Shown one piece after another: positions 1 to 8,931 of a DNA stretch of 64,000 bases (position 1 is its first letter; each line of letters begins with the position of its first letter). The position numbers and the translations under genes were made by a program. Origin of the DNA: Streptomyces mutabilis (GTDB lineage Bacteria > Actinomycetota > Actinomycetes > Streptomycetales > Streptomycetaceae); contig NZ_BMTT01000008.1 of assembly GCF_014649815.1 (NCBI RefSeq), positions 124,001 through 188,000 on the forward strand, read 5' to 3'. The notes beneath the pieces were generated by a model. It ran no database searches. It was given only the letters and a program-made list of their open reading frames with translations, and had not been told where the DNA came from.

Positions 1-846
1 GACGGCGCCATCGTGTGGTCGTCGGGCCTGGCCATCGGGGCGACGCTGCTGGTCGGCGCGTTCGCCGTGACGCGGGTGACCAGGCGACTGCACGCGACGG
101 CGCGGGTGGCCCGGCGGATCAGCGCGGGCGACCTCGACGCGCGGGTCGGCGACCCCCGGGCGTCGGACCCGTCCCGCCCGCAGGACGAGGTGGCCTCCGT
201 CGCCGCCGCGCTGGACTCCATGGCGGCGTCCTTGCAGGGCAAGCTGCTTGCCGAGCAGCGGTTCACCGCGGACGTGGCGCACGAGCTGCGCACCCCGCTC
301 ACCGGCCTGCACGCGGCGGCCGAGCTGCTGCCGCCGGGCCGCCCGACCGAGCTGGTGCGGGACCGGGTGGCCGCCCTGCGCACGCTCACCGAGGACCTGC
401 TGGAGATCTCCCGGCTGGACAGCGGGCGGGAGCGGCTGGAGACGGAGCCGGAGGCGCTGGGCGACCTGGCCGCACGGGTCGTACGGGGCTCCGGGACCGG
501 CACGCGCGTGGAGGTCGTGCGGGACGCGCGGGTGGAGACCGACCGGCGGCGGCTGGAGCGGGTGCTCGGCAACCTGGTCGCGAACGCGCACCGGCACGGG
601 CGGGCGCCGGTGGTGCTGACCGTGGACGGGCCGGTCATCACCGTACGGGACCACGGGGACGGCTATCCGGAGTACCTCCTCGTCCACGGGCCGCAGCGGT
701 TCCGCACCGAGAGCGGGACCAAGGGGCACGGTCTCGGGCTGACCATCGCGCTCGGGCAGGCGGAGGTGCTGGGCGCCCGGCTGGAGTTCGCGAACCCGCC
801 GGACGGCGGGGCGCTGGCGACCCTGACCCTGCCTCAGCAGCCCTGA
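1..846 (+). CDS. Sensor histidine kinase, C-terminal part (5' end outside window)
   Basis: The frame is open through the left edge, so the sensor domain and probably the first membrane segment are missing. What remains starts in a hydrophobic segment (SGLAIGATLLVGAFAV) followed by a HAMP-like linker. Next come the H-box (ADVAHELRTPLTGL, phospho-accepting His), an N-box (NLVANAHRHG) and glycine-rich ATP-binding boxes (DHGDGYP and GHGLGLTIALG). This is the order of a HisKA/HATPase_c membrane kinase of the OmpR-partner type. The cognate response regulator would be expected upstream, outside the window. The signal it senses cannot be told. It ends in TGA with no downstream partner, and the next gene is a separate secreted protein with its own ribosome-binding site. 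Confidence 0.9.
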   Translation, partial: DGAIVWSSGLAIGATLLVGAFAVTRVTRRLHATARVARRISAGDLDARVGDPRASDPSRPQDEVASVAAALDSMAASLQGKLLAEQRFTADVAHELRTPLTGLHAAAELLPPGRPTELVRDRVAALRTLTEDLLEISRLDSGRERLETEPEALGDLAARVVRGSGTGTRVEVVRDARVETDRRRLERVLGNLVANAHRHGRAPVVLTVDGPVITVRDHGDGYPEYLLVHGPQRFRTESGTKGHGLGLTIALGQAEVLGARLEFANPPDGGALATLTLPQQP

Positions 847-1000
847 GCCGCCCGGACGGACGGGGCCCACGCCCCGATGGCGCAGTGCGACGGGCAGACC
901 TCGCCCGCCACTCCTAATGTGGCGATCAGTCACCTTCGACCCTTCAGCTTCTTCATCCCTTCCCTGCTTCCGCCCCGTCCGCTCCCCGGGAGGTACTCCC

Positions 1001-1450
1001 ATGTCCCTGCTGAACGCACCGTCCTCGCGCTCATCCCTTCTCCGCGGCCTGGCCACCGCGGTCGCCGCCGGGGCGCTCGCCACCGCCGTCGCCGTCACGC
1101 CCGCCGTCGCGAACGACGACCGGGGCCGCGACTCCGGCTCCGGCAGCTCCCCCACCGGCACGAACGGAGGCGGAAACGGAGACGACCGGGGCGGCGGTGA
1201 CAGCCACCAGGGACAGGGCCGGTACCGGGGTGTGGTCACCGCCGACCGGCTCGCCCTGCGCACCTCGCCGACCCGCGGCTCACAGGTCATCCGCTACGCC
1301 CACCGGGGCGAGACCGTGCACATCTACTGCAAGGTTCCCGGCGACAAGGTGAAGGGCAACCCCCTCTGGTACCTGCTCACGGACGGCACCTGGGCCTGGG
1401 GCGCGGCCCGATACATCGACAACATCGGTCCCGCGCCGCGCTGGTGCTGA
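1001..1450 (+). CDS. Secreted SH3-like domain protein
   Basis: A 149-residue exported protein. The ATG was chosen because a GGGAGG ribosome-binding site sits about 8 bases upstream and because it gives a clean signal peptide: a positive start, a hydrophobic Ala/Val/Thr core and an AVAND-like cleavage region near residue 32. A Gly/Ser/Asn/Asp-rich spacer (about residues 33-70) is followed by a small domain with the bacterial SH3 pattern (DRLALRTSPTRGSQVIRYAHRGE, then a WYLLTDGTWAWGAARYI end). Two Cys residues in the C-terminal half (IYCK and the final WC) could form a disulfide. Such proteins usually bind the cell wall, but no enzymatic motif is visible. The role in Streptomyces is unknown. 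Confidence 0.8.
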   Translation: MSLLNAPSSRSSLLRGLATAVAAGALATAVAVTPAVANDDRGRDSGSGSSPTGTNGGGNGDDRGGGDSHQGQGRYRGVVTADRLALRTSPTRGSQVIRYAHRGETVHIYCKVPGDKVKGNPLWYLLTDGTWAWGAARYIDNIGPAPRWC

Positions 1451-1493
1451 TGCGAACGCCCTCAACACCACACCATTTGGGTAAGTTCCGGAC

Positions 1494-2849
1494 ATGACCA
1501 AGGTCGGTACCGGAATCACCGTGGCTCAGGCTGACACGCCCGCTCCCGTCGCCCGGCTCCCCCGGCGCCGGGGCGTCGAACTCGCGCTGATCCTGATGGC
1601 CGTACTGCTGTCGGTGTTCGGGTACTGCAACGTCGGTCTCGCCCAGCACGGCGCCCTCCCGCCCGGCGCCGCCGGTTACGGCGCCGGGCTCGGCGTGCTC
1701 GCGGTCCTCGCCCATCTGGCGGTGCGACTGCGCGCCCCGTACGCGGATCCCCTGCTGCTGCCCATCGGCGTACTGCTCAACGGCCTCGGTCTGGTGCTGA
1801 TCTACCGGCTCGACCTGGAGACGCCGGGCGACCGGGCGGCCCCCACTCAGTTGGTGTGGTCGACGCTGGGCGTCGCGCTGTTCATCGTGGTCGTCCTGCT
1901 CCTGCGCGACCACCGGGTGCTGACGCGCTACGCCTACGTCTGCGTCGCTGCCGCCCTCGTCCTGCTCACCGTGCCGATCTTCTTCCCGGCCGTGAACGGC
2001 GCCCGCATCTGGATCCGGGTCGAGGGCTTCTCCATCCAGCCCGGCGAGTTCGCGAAGGTGCTCCTCGCCGTCTTCTTCGCCGCCTACCTGGCCGCCAACC
2101 GCAGCGCGCTGGCGTACGCGGGCCGCAGGGTGTGGCGGCTGCAACTGCCCACGGGCCGCGTCCTCGGTCCCATCCTCGCGGTGTGGCTGGTCAGCGTCGG
2201 CGTCCTGGTCCTGGAACGCGACCTCGGCACCTCGCTCCTCTTCTTCGGCCTGTTCGTGGTCCTCCTCTACGTCGCGACCGGCCGCACCGGCTGGATCGCG
2301 GTCGGCCTGCTGCTGGCCTCGCTGGGCGCGGTCGCCGTGGGCTGGCTGGAGCCGCACGTGCACAGCAGGGTGGAGGACTGGCTGCACCCCTTCGCCTCGA
2401 TCGAGGCGGGACAGGGACCCAACCAGCTCGCCCAGTCCCTCTTCGCCTTCGCGGCGGGCGGGGTGACCGGCACCGGTCTCGGCCTCGGGCACTCCGTCCT
2501 GATCGGATTCGCCGTCAAGTCGGACTTCATCCTGGCGACCGCCGGGGAGGAGTTGGGCTTCCTCGGCCTGACCGCGATCTTCCTGCTGTACGCGCTGCTG
2601 GTGGAACGCGGTTACCGGGCGGGGCTCGCCGCCCGCGACCCCTTCGGCCGACTGCTCGCGGTCGGCCTCTCCTCGATCGTGGCGCTCCAGGTCTTCGTCA
2701 TCGCGGGCGGCGTGACCGGGCTGATCCCGCTGACCGGCATGGCGATGCCCTTCCTGGCGCAGGGCGGCTCGTCGGTCGTCACCAACTGGGCGATCGTGGC
2801 GCTGCTGATCCGGGTGAGCCACGCGGCGCGGCGCCAGGCGGGCCCGTGA
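1494..2849 (+). CDS. FtsW/RodA/SpoVE-family cell-wall polymerase
   Basis: A 451-residue polytopic membrane protein with about ten hydrophobic segments after a short cytoplasmic N-terminus (residues 1-30). Family signatures are visible: the IQPGEFAKVLLAVFFAAYLA stretch, the ERDLGTSLLFFGLF segment with the conserved Asp-Leu-Gly-Thr-Ser, the AQSLFAFAAGGVTGTGLGLG loop and the terminal GMAMPFLAQGGSS motif. SEDS proteins polymerise glycan strands from lipid II together with a class B PBP. The next gene is exactly such a PBP and starts inside this stop codon (GTGA overlap), so the two are translationally coupled and very likely form one complex. Streptomyces carry several SEDS/PBP pairs, and which growth stage uses this one cannot be read from sequence. 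Confidence 0.93.
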   Translation: MTKVGTGITVAQADTPAPVARLPRRRGVELALILMAVLLSVFGYCNVGLAQHGALPPGAAGYGAGLGVLAVLAHLAVRLRAPYADPLLLPIGVLLNGLGLVLIYRLDLETPGDRAAPTQLVWSTLGVALFIVVVLLLRDHRVLTRYAYVCVAAALVLLTVPIFFPAVNGARIWIRVEGFSIQPGEFAKVLLAVFFAAYLAANRSALAYAGRRVWRLQLPTGRVLGPILAVWLVSVGVLVLERDLGTSLLFFGLFVVLLYVATGRTGWIAVGLLLASLGAVAVGWLEPHVHSRVEDWLHPFASIEAGQGPNQLAQSLFAFAAGGVTGTGLGLGHSVLIGFAVKSDFILATAGEELGFLGLTAIFLLYALLVERGYRAGLAARDPFGRLLAVGLSSIVALQVFVIAGGVTGLIPLTGMAMPFLAQGGSSVVTNWAIVALLIRVSHAARRQAGP

Positions 2850-4303
2850 CCCGGCACATCCGGCACGCCGCCGCGTTCTGCGCGCTGCTGCTGGTCGCCC
2901 TGCTGGTCAACGCCGCCCGAGTGCAGATCGTCCAGGCCCCGGAGTACGACGACAACCCGGCCAACCGCCGCCCCGACATCGCCCGCTACCAGCAGCCGCG
3001 CGGGGACATCCTGGTCGGCGACGAGCGTGTCACCGGCTCCCGGGACACCGGCGAACACCTGCGTTTCGAACGGACGTACGCGGACGGGCCGTTGTACGCC
3101 CCGATCACCGGCTTCGCCTCTCAGGCGTACGGGACGACCCTGCTGGAGCACGCCGAGGACGGGCTGCTGTCCGGCGCCGACCCGATGCTCGCGCCGCTCC
3201 CGCTCTGGAACGACGTCACGGGCACCCACAACCCGGGCGGCGACGTCGTGACCACGATCGACGAGGCGGCGCAGCGGGCGGCGTTCGAGGGGCTCGGCGG
3301 GCGCAAGGGCGCGGTGGCCGCGGTGGAGCCGTCGACCGGCCGGGTGCTGGCTCTGGTCTCCACCCCGTCGTACGACCCCCAGTTGCTGTCCGGGAACAGC
3401 GCGGACGCCACCCGGACCTGGGCGCGCCTGAACGGCGACCCGGACAAGCCGATGCTCAATCGGGCGGTGCGCCGCACCTATCCGCCCGGGTCGACGTTCA
3501 AGGTGGTCACCGCCGCGGCGGCCCTGGACGCCGGCGTGATCCGGGACCTCGACGCGCCGACCCGCTCCCCCGACCCGTACACCCTCCCCGGCACCCGGAC
3601 CCGGCTGACCGACGAGGCCGACGGCTGCCGGGACGCCACGCTGCGGGAGGCGTTCGAGTGGTCCTGCAACACGGTGTTCGCCAAGCTCGGCGTGGATGTC
3701 GGGGTGCGTGACATGGCGGCCACGGCGGAGGCGTTCGGCTTCAACGACGACGGGCTGCGCATCCCGTTCGCGGTCTCGCGGTCCACCTTCGACACCTCGG
3801 TGGACCGGGCGCAGCTCGGGCTCGCCTCGATCGGGCAGTACAACACGCGGGCGACGCCGCTGCAGATGGCGATGGTGGCGGCGGCGGTGGCCAACGGCGG
3901 CCAGGTGCGCCCGCCGTACCTGGTGGAGCGGACCCAGCGGGCGGGCGGCAGCCTGGTGGCGACGGCCGGGTCACGACCCTCCCGGGAGGCGATGCGACCG
4001 TCCACGGCGTCGCGCCTGAAGGAGCTGATGCGGGGCGTGGTGGAGAACGGCACCGGCGCGAACGCGGCGATCCGCGGCGCCGTCGTCGGCGGCAAGACCG
4101 GCACCGCCCAGCACGGCGTCGGCAACTCGGGGACGCCGTACGCCTGGTTCGTCTCCTGGGCGCAGGGCGAGCGGGACCTGGAGCCGAAGGTGGCGGTAGC
4201 GGTGGTGGTGGAGGGCTCGGCGGCCGACCGGGAGGACGTCAGCGGGGGCGGGCTGGCGGCACCGATCGCGCGGGGGGTGATGGAGGCGGTGCTCGGTGGG
4301 TGA
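2846..4303 (+). CDS. Class B penicillin-binding protein (transpeptidase)
   Basis: A 485-residue protein starting at GTG overlapping the SEDS gene stop. One N-terminal membrane anchor (AAAFCALLLVALLVNAARV) is followed by a dimerisation/pedestal region (QQPRGDILVGD) and a transpeptidase domain from about residue 145. The three active-site motifs are all present: S-x-x-K as STFK in YPPGSTFK (catalytic Ser), S-x-N as SCN in EWSCNTVF, and KTGTA. It cross-links peptidoglycan outside the membrane and should work with the SEDS polymerase encoded just upstream. The length is typical for actinobacterial PbpA-like enzymes. No PASTA repeats are present. The gene ends 45 bases before an unrelated DUF3291 gene. 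Confidence 0.94.
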   Translation: MTRHIRHAAAFCALLLVALLVNAARVQIVQAPEYDDNPANRRPDIARYQQPRGDILVGDERVTGSRDTGEHLRFERTYADGPLYAPITGFASQAYGTTLLEHAEDGLLSGADPMLAPLPLWNDVTGTHNPGGDVVTTIDEAAQRAAFEGLGGRKGAVAAVEPSTGRVLALVSTPSYDPQLLSGNSADATRTWARLNGDPDKPMLNRAVRRTYPPGSTFKVVTAAAALDAGVIRDLDAPTRSPDPYTLPGTRTRLTDEADGCRDATLREAFEWSCNTVFAKLGVDVGVRDMAATAEAFGFNDDGLRIPFAVSRSTFDTSVDRAQLGLASIGQYNTRATPLQMAMVAAAVANGGQVRPPYLVERTQRAGGSLVATAGSRPSREAMRPSTASRLKELMRGVVENGTGANAAIRGAVVGGKTGTAQHGVGNSGTPYAWFVSWAQGERDLEPKVAVAVVVEGSAADREDVSGGGLAAPIARGVMEAVLGG

Positions 4304-4348
4304 GACGGGGGTATCGTCGCGCCGGGCGCCCGACCTACCGTTCGGTAC

Positions 4349-4855
4349 ATGACTGATACCGTCGCGTACGAACTTGCCCAGGTCAACATCGCCCGCCTCA
4401 AGGCCCCACTCGACACTCCCCTGTTGAAGGACTTTGTGGATTCGCTCGACCCGGTGAACGCCGACGCGGACGCGGCGGACGGGTTCGTGTGGCGGCTGCA
4501 GAGCGAGGAGGGGGACGCGACCGACATCGCGGTCTTCGACGATTCCTGGCTGATCATCAACATGTCGGTGTGGCGGGACGCGAACGCCCTGACGGCGTTC
4601 ATGTACCAGGGGCGGCACCGGGAGATGCTGGCGCGGCGCAGGGAGTGGTTCGAGCGGGTCTCCGAGGCGATGACGACCCTGTGGTGGGTACCGGCGGGCC
4701 ACCGGCCGACGGTCGCGGAGGCGGAGGAGCGGCTGCTGCACCTGCGGGCGCACGGGCCAACGCCGTACGCGTTCACGTTGCGGACGTCGTTCCCGGCGGG
4801 CACATCGGTACCGGTCGTGGGTGAGGTGCCGGCGGGCTTGGGGTGCTCGGTCTAG
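4349..4855 (+). CDS. DUF3291-type protein
   Basis: A 168-residue soluble protein with the pattern of the DUF3291 family: an N-terminal YELAQVNIARLKAPLD strand, a central SWLIINMSVWRDANALTAFMYQGRH segment and a WWVPAGHRPTVAEAEERLLHLRAHGPTPYAFTLR tail. The layout resembles a ferredoxin-like alpha/beta barrel monooxygenase fold, but no catalytic residue is assigned in this family, so the function is unknown. The ATG is the first in frame and has only a weak upstream purine stretch. The stop overlaps by four bases the last codon of the convergent Uma2 remnant. Confidence 0.8.
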   Translation: MTDTVAYELAQVNIARLKAPLDTPLLKDFVDSLDPVNADADAADGFVWRLQSEEGDATDIAVFDDSWLIINMSVWRDANALTAFMYQGRHREMLARRREWFERVSEAMTTLWWVPAGHRPTVAEAEERLLHLRAHGPTPYAFTLRTSFPAGTSVPVVGEVPAGLGCSV

Positions 4856-5460
4856 CGGCGGCGGTCGGCGGTGAGGTCGATGTCGTTGAGGAAGGGGACG
4901 GTAAGTGTGAGGCGGTTGTGGAAGACGCCGGTCAGACAGTACGCCCGGGTGACAGGGTCGATCTCGTACACGCAGACAACCGGAAGCCCTCCGTTCTCTT
5001 CAGCACGCCAGTAGCAAGGAATACCCGCCTGCGCGTACTTCCGCGGTTTCACCTCTCGGTCCCGGTCCTCCGGCCCTCCGATACGACCTCGACAGCAACC
5101 ACCACGTCTTCCGGCAGGTACCAGGTCTGCTTCGGACCAGTGTCAGCATCCGCACGGAACACGAGAACGTCGGGCTCTGGGCGGTTGCGCTTGTTGAGCT
5201 TGATGGCCATCTCCCGGACGACATCCGGTTCCTCCGGCGCCTGCGCAGGCAGCGCGCTAGTCCAACAGCCGGATGACACGTGAGTTGCAGTTGGTCTGCG
5301 GACTCACGAAGACAAGGCTCCCGTCGGTCAGCTCCGTGTGCGGAGGCAGGTCGGGAGGCTCGTCGAGGTCGTCCGCCGTCCAGCCGCCCTCTGGCGGACG
5401 GGGCCACTGGTAGTCGTCGTCCAGCCCGTAGTCGCGTCCGGCGCTCGTGATCGCTCCCAT
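4852..5460 (-). pseudogene. Uma2-family (DUF820) endonuclease-like gene, broken by two frameshifts
   Basis: Read on the minus strand, three consecutive frames spell one Uma2-like protein. The first gives GWTADDLDEPPDLPPHTELTDGSLVF up to a stop after RVIRLLD. The second resumes at AQAPEEPDVVREMAIKLNKRN, carries the nuclease-like core PEPDVLVFRADAD and VVVAVEVVSEG, and stops after GTER. The third gives VKPRKYAQAGIPCYWR to DLTADRRR. The acidic and Lys residues of the PD-(D/E)XK-like core (PDVLV, VEVVSEG) survive but lie in different frames. Uma2 genes are numerous in Streptomyces and of unclear role. The breaks lie near 5260 and 5055. A sequencing error at either site is possible, but two breaks plus an in-frame stop favour real decay. 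Confidence 0.8.
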
Positions 5461-5585
5461 GCGCCGGAGTCCGACTGCCCGGTCAACAAGTCCTGCCCAA
5501 GGGATTGACGAGCTTGCTGACGAGCAGTCTCATAAGTCGGAGCGAGTCAGAGTGACCCCGGGTAGCACGACGAGGTGGGACAGCC

Positions 5586-6524
5586 ATGAGGACCCTGACG
5601 GAAGCCGACGCGCTCGAGGGCCTGCGCGACGCGCTGGGCCTGCTCAAGGACCGGGAACAGGTGGCCGAGCGACTGCTCGAATCCTCCGCCAGGCACTCCT
5701 TCGACCCGGACGAGGAGCTGGACTGGGACGCCCCCTTCGAGGAGGGCAAGTGGTTCTGGCCGCCGGAGCTCGTATCGCTGTACGACACCCCGATGTGGAA
5801 GCGGATGGGCGAGGAACAGCGCATTCTGCTCTCCCGCCACGAGGCCGCCGCGCTCGCCTCGCTCGGCATCTGGTTCGAGCTGATCCTCATGCAGTTGCTG
5901 GTCCGGCACATCTACGACAAGGCGGCGACGAGCGCGCACGTGCGGTACGCGCTGACCGAGATCGAGGACGAGTGCCGGCACTCGAAGATGTTCGCCCGGC
6001 TGATATCCCGGGGCGAGACCCCGTGGTACCCGGTGAGCCCCGTCCACCAGAACCTGGGCCGCCTCTTCAAGACGATCTCCACCACGCCGGGCTCCTTCAC
6101 CGCCACCCTGCTCGGCGAGGAGGTCCTGGACTGGATGCAGCGGCTGACGTTCCCCGACGAGCGGGTCCAGCCGCTGATCCGGGGCGTCACCCGCATCCAC
6201 GTCGTGGAGGAGTCCCGGCACGTGCGCTACGCCCGTGAGGAGCTGCGCCGCCAGATGGTGACCGCGCCGAAGTGGTCCCGGGAGTTCACCCGGCTCACCT
6301 CCGGCGAATTCGCCCGCGTCTTCTCCGTGGCCTTCGTCAATCCCGAGGTCTACACGAACGTCGGTCTCGACAAGCGCGAGGCCGTGGCGCAGGTCAAGGC
6401 CAGCGGCCACCGCCGCGACATCATGCAGACCGGCGCCAAGCGCCTGACCGACTTCCTGGACGACATCGGGGTGCTGCGCGGGGTCGGGCGGCGGATGTGG
6501 CGGTCGTCGGGGCTGCTGGCGTAG
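5586..6524 (+). CDS. AurF-like diiron oxygenase
   Basis: A 312-residue, mostly helical protein. The metal-binding pattern of p-aminobenzoate N-oxygenase AurF relatives is visible: an acidic helix with EIEDECRHSKMFARL (Glu...Glu-x-x-His) and a second one, HVVEESRHVRYAREELR (Glu-Glu-Ser-Arg-His), spaced about 80 residues apart. Such carboxylate-bridged diiron enzymes oxidise amines or other small substrates, and the substrate here cannot be told. It is followed 72 bases later by a TetR-type gene, which may regulate it. The ATG is preceded by GGGACAGCC, a modest ribosome-binding site. Confidence 0.85.
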   Translation: MRTLTEADALEGLRDALGLLKDREQVAERLLESSARHSFDPDEELDWDAPFEEGKWFWPPELVSLYDTPMWKRMGEEQRILLSRHEAAALASLGIWFELILMQLLVRHIYDKAATSAHVRYALTEIEDECRHSKMFARLISRGETPWYPVSPVHQNLGRLFKTISTTPGSFTATLLGEEVLDWMQRLTFPDERVQPLIRGVTRIHVVEESRHVRYAREELRRQMVTAPKWSREFTRLTSGEFARVFSVAFVNPEVYTNVGLDKREAVAQVKASGHRRDIMQTGAKRLTDFLDDIGVLRGVGRRMWRSSGLLA

Positions 6525-6596
6525 AGCTCCCGGGAACGGCCGGTCCGTTCCGTCGGCGTGGGTGGCCGCCGGGGTCCGCGGGTTACGCTGCGGGGC

Positions 6597-7250
6597 ATGA
6601 CCCCGCAGGCCCCCACCCCCGCCTACCGCCGGCTCAGCGTCGAGGAGCGCCGCGTCCAGTTGCTGGAGGCCGCGCTCGCCCTCTTCGCACACCGGCCGCC
6701 GGAGGAGGTCTCCCTGGACGACGTGGCCGAGCAGGCCGGGGTCTCGCGGCCGCTGGTGTACCGGTACTTCCCGGGCGGCAAGCAGCAGCTGTACGAGGCC
6801 GCGCTCCGGTCGGCCGCCGACGAGCTGCGGCTCTGCTTCGACGAGCCCCGCGAGGGTCCGCTGCTGGCGCGGCTGTCCCGGGCCCTGGACCGCTATCTCA
6901 CCTTCGTCGACGAGCACGACACCGGCTTCAGCGCCCTGCTGCGCGGCGGCAGCGTGGCCGAGACCTCCCGGACCTCCTCCATCGTGGACGGCGTACGCCG
7001 GGCCGCCGCCGAGCACATCATGAGCCACCTGGACGTCGCCGAACCCGGCCCGCGGCTGCACATGACCGTCCGGATGTGGATCACGGCGGTGGAGGCGGCG
7101 TCGCTGATGTGGCTGGACGAGGACAAACAGCCGTCGCTCGACGAGATGCGGGACTGGCTGGTGGAGCAGTTCCTCGCCGTGCTGACGGTCACCGCCCGCC
7201 GCGACCCGCAGACCGCGGCGCTGGTCGAAGCGCTGGCGGCGGACCTCTGA
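6597..7250 (+). CDS. TetR-family transcriptional regulator
   Basis: A 217-residue protein. The N-terminal helix-turn-helix is clear: RRVQLLEAALALFAHRP, then VSLDDVAEQAGVSRPLVYRYFPGGKQQLYEAAL (about residues 17-65), the canonical TetR DNA-binding domain. The C-terminal all-helical part would bind an unknown ligand. The start was set at the ATG that leaves a 15-residue arm before the first helix. It lies just downstream of the diiron oxygenase on the same strand, so regulation of that gene or of itself is plausible but not shown. Confidence 0.9.
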   Translation: MTPQAPTPAYRRLSVEERRVQLLEAALALFAHRPPEEVSLDDVAEQAGVSRPLVYRYFPGGKQQLYEAALRSAADELRLCFDEPREGPLLARLSRALDRYLTFVDEHDTGFSALLRGGSVAETSRTSSIVDGVRRAAAEHIMSHLDVAEPGPRLHMTVRMWITAVEAASLMWLDEDKQPSLDEMRDWLVEQFLAVLTVTARRDPQTAALVEALAADL

Positions 7251-7323
7251 CACCGGCCTGCGCTTCTGTGACATCGGCCGACGGCCCTCCGCCACCGGGC
7301 GGCCGATCACCGACACTGGTGCC

Positions 7324-7671
7324 GTGAAGAGCGAAGACACCCCCTTCGAGGGCGGCCCGATGGACGGCCGGGTGCTGCCCGTGCTCGTCGGGATGACCGG
7401 GCACCCGCCGAAGACCTACCGCATCCCGGTGCCCGCCCCGGACGGCGGCCGGCCCACCGTGTTCGTGTACCGGAGGGAGCCCCGGGACGCCCGGGGCGGG
7501 CTGCGGTTCGCCCGCTGGAAGTACGTGTACGACCCCGGGGGCAAAAGAGGTTCCGGCCGGAAGTGGCCCTGGTCCGAGCCGGACACCGGACCGGACCTCG
7601 GGCCGGGCACCGGGCCCGCCGCCGATCCAGACGCCACGCCGCGAGGCAAGCCGGACGACGCCGACGGGTGA
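7324..7671 (+). CDS. Small hypothetical protein with Pro/Gly/Asp-rich tail
   Basis: A 115-residue protein starting at GTG (GTGAAGAGC). The first 75 residues look folded (GRVLPVLVGMTGHPPKTYRIPVP, VFVYRREPRDA, FARWKYVYD), with conserved-looking aromatic positions. The last 40 are low complexity and rich in Pro, Gly and Asp. No family was recognised and no membrane segment or catalytic motif is seen. It sits alone between the TetR gene and the NlpC/P60 gene, all on the same strand. Confidence 0.6.
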   Translation: MKSEDTPFEGGPMDGRVLPVLVGMTGHPPKTYRIPVPAPDGGRPTVFVYRREPRDARGGLRFARWKYVYDPGGKRGSGRKWPWSEPDTGPDLGPGTGPAADPDATPRGKPDDADG

Positions 7672-7773
7672 CCCCCTTGCGCCGAACCGCGCACACTCGG
7701 CGCGCGGAGCCGGCGACCACGGCACATGCTCGCCGTGCGGAGCGGACGGGCCGCCCGCGTCGGAGGTGATGAC

Positions 7774-8931
7774 GTGTCAGGAAGACTTCTTCGTCTGGCG
7801 TGTACGGCGGCGGTGGCGGCCGGGATCGCCCTCGCGCCCGTACCGACCGCCGCCGCCCCTGAGCCCGGCAGGGGCGACGACCCCTCCGTGGCCAATTTGC
7901 TGACGGACCTTCAGCAGCTGTACCGGGAGGCGGAGAAGGCCACCGAGGCCTACAACGGAACCGAACAGCGCCTGCGCGAGCAGCGCGCCGAGGTCAAACG
8001 GCTGGACGCGGAGCTGGCACGGACCCGGCTGTCCCTCCACGACAGCCGCGGCGCCGCCGGACGGCTGGCCCGCCAGCAGTACCAGAACAGCAGCAACCTC
8101 TCCCCGTACCTGCGACTGCTGCTGGCCCGCGACCCGCAGCACGCGCTCGACCAGGGGCACGTGATCGGCCGGCTGGCCCGCGAACGGGTCGAGACCGTGG
8201 GCCGCCTGACCGGCGAGGAGAAGAAGGTCGAGGACCTGGCCCGGCGCTCGCGGGAGGCGCTGGACCGGCAGGTCTCCCTCGCCGAGAGCCAGGAGAAACA
8301 GCGCGACCACGTCCGCGACCGGCTGCACGCCGTCGAGGAGCTGCTCGCCTCGCTCACCCCGGAGGAGCTGGCCGCGCTGGCGGAGCTGGAGAAGAACGGG
8401 ATCGCCGAGGAGCAGGAGCGGTTCATGGCCTCCGGCGCGCTCGGCGACGACGACAAGCCCTCCGCCGGCGGCGACCGGGCGGTGCGGTTCGCGGTGGAGC
8501 AGCTCGGCAAGCCGTACGAGTGGGGCGCGGAGGGTCCGGCGTCCTACGACTGCTCGGGGCTGACCTCCGTGGCCTGGGAGCGGGCCGGGACGCCCATCCC
8601 GCGGACCAGCCAGGAGCAGTGGGCCCGGCTGGAGCGCGTCCCGCTGGGTGAGCTGCGCCCCGGTGACCTGGTCGTGTACTTCCCCGAGGCCACCCATGTG
8701 GCGATGTACCTCGGCGGCGGCATGGTCGTCCAGGCGCCGCGCCCCGGCGCCGAGGTCAAGGTGTCACCGATCGCCGCCAACCCGGTGCTGGGCGCCGTAC
8801 GGCCCGATCCCGGCGGGGAGCCGCTGCGGCGGTACACGCCGCCGCGGCTCCCCGCGGGGGCGACGGACGGGTCCGACGAGGGGTACGCCGACGCCTACGC
8901 GCCCGCGGCGCCCGAGACCTCCATCAGGTAG
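7774..8931 (+). CDS. Secreted NlpC/P60 (C40) peptidoglycan endopeptidase with coiled coil
   Basis: The GTG was selected because of the GGAGGTGATGAC Shine-Dalgarno immediately before it. It yields a 385-residue preprotein with a signal peptide ending near TAAAAPEPG. Residues about 45-210 form a long charged coiled coil (LYREAEKATEAYNGTEQRLREQ, the RIP/PcsB-type helical regulator). The NlpC/P60 domain follows from about 235, with catalytic Cys in YDCSGLTSVAW, His in ATHVAMYLGGG and a polar third residue near SPIAAN. Such enzymes cut the peptide stem of peptidoglycan outside the cell. The 3' end overlaps the convergent monooxygenase gene by 37 bases. Confidence 0.9.
   Translation: MSGRLLRLACTAAVAAGIALAPVPTAAAPEPGRGDDPSVANLLTDLQQLYREAEKATEAYNGTEQRLREQRAEVKRLDAELARTRLSLHDSRGAAGRLARQQYQNSSNLSPYLRLLLARDPQHALDQGHVIGRLARERVETVGRLTGEEKKVEDLARRSREALDRQVSLAESQEKQRDHVRDRLHAVEELLASLTPEELAALAELEKNGIAEEQERFMASGALGDDDKPSAGGDRAVRFAVEQLGKPYEWGAEGPASYDCSGLTSVAWERAGTPIPRTSQEQWARLERVPLGELRPGDLVVYFPEATHVAMYLGGGMVVQAPRPGAEVKVSPIAANPVLGAVRPDPGGEPLRRYTPPRLPAGATDGSDEGYADAYAPAAPETSIR

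Noticed and set aside
1856-2845. Long plus-strand frame running into the PBP gene from upstream
   Set aside because: It lies inside the FtsW-like gene in another frame with Arg/Pro-rich composition. The PBP starts at the GTG overlapping the FtsW stop.
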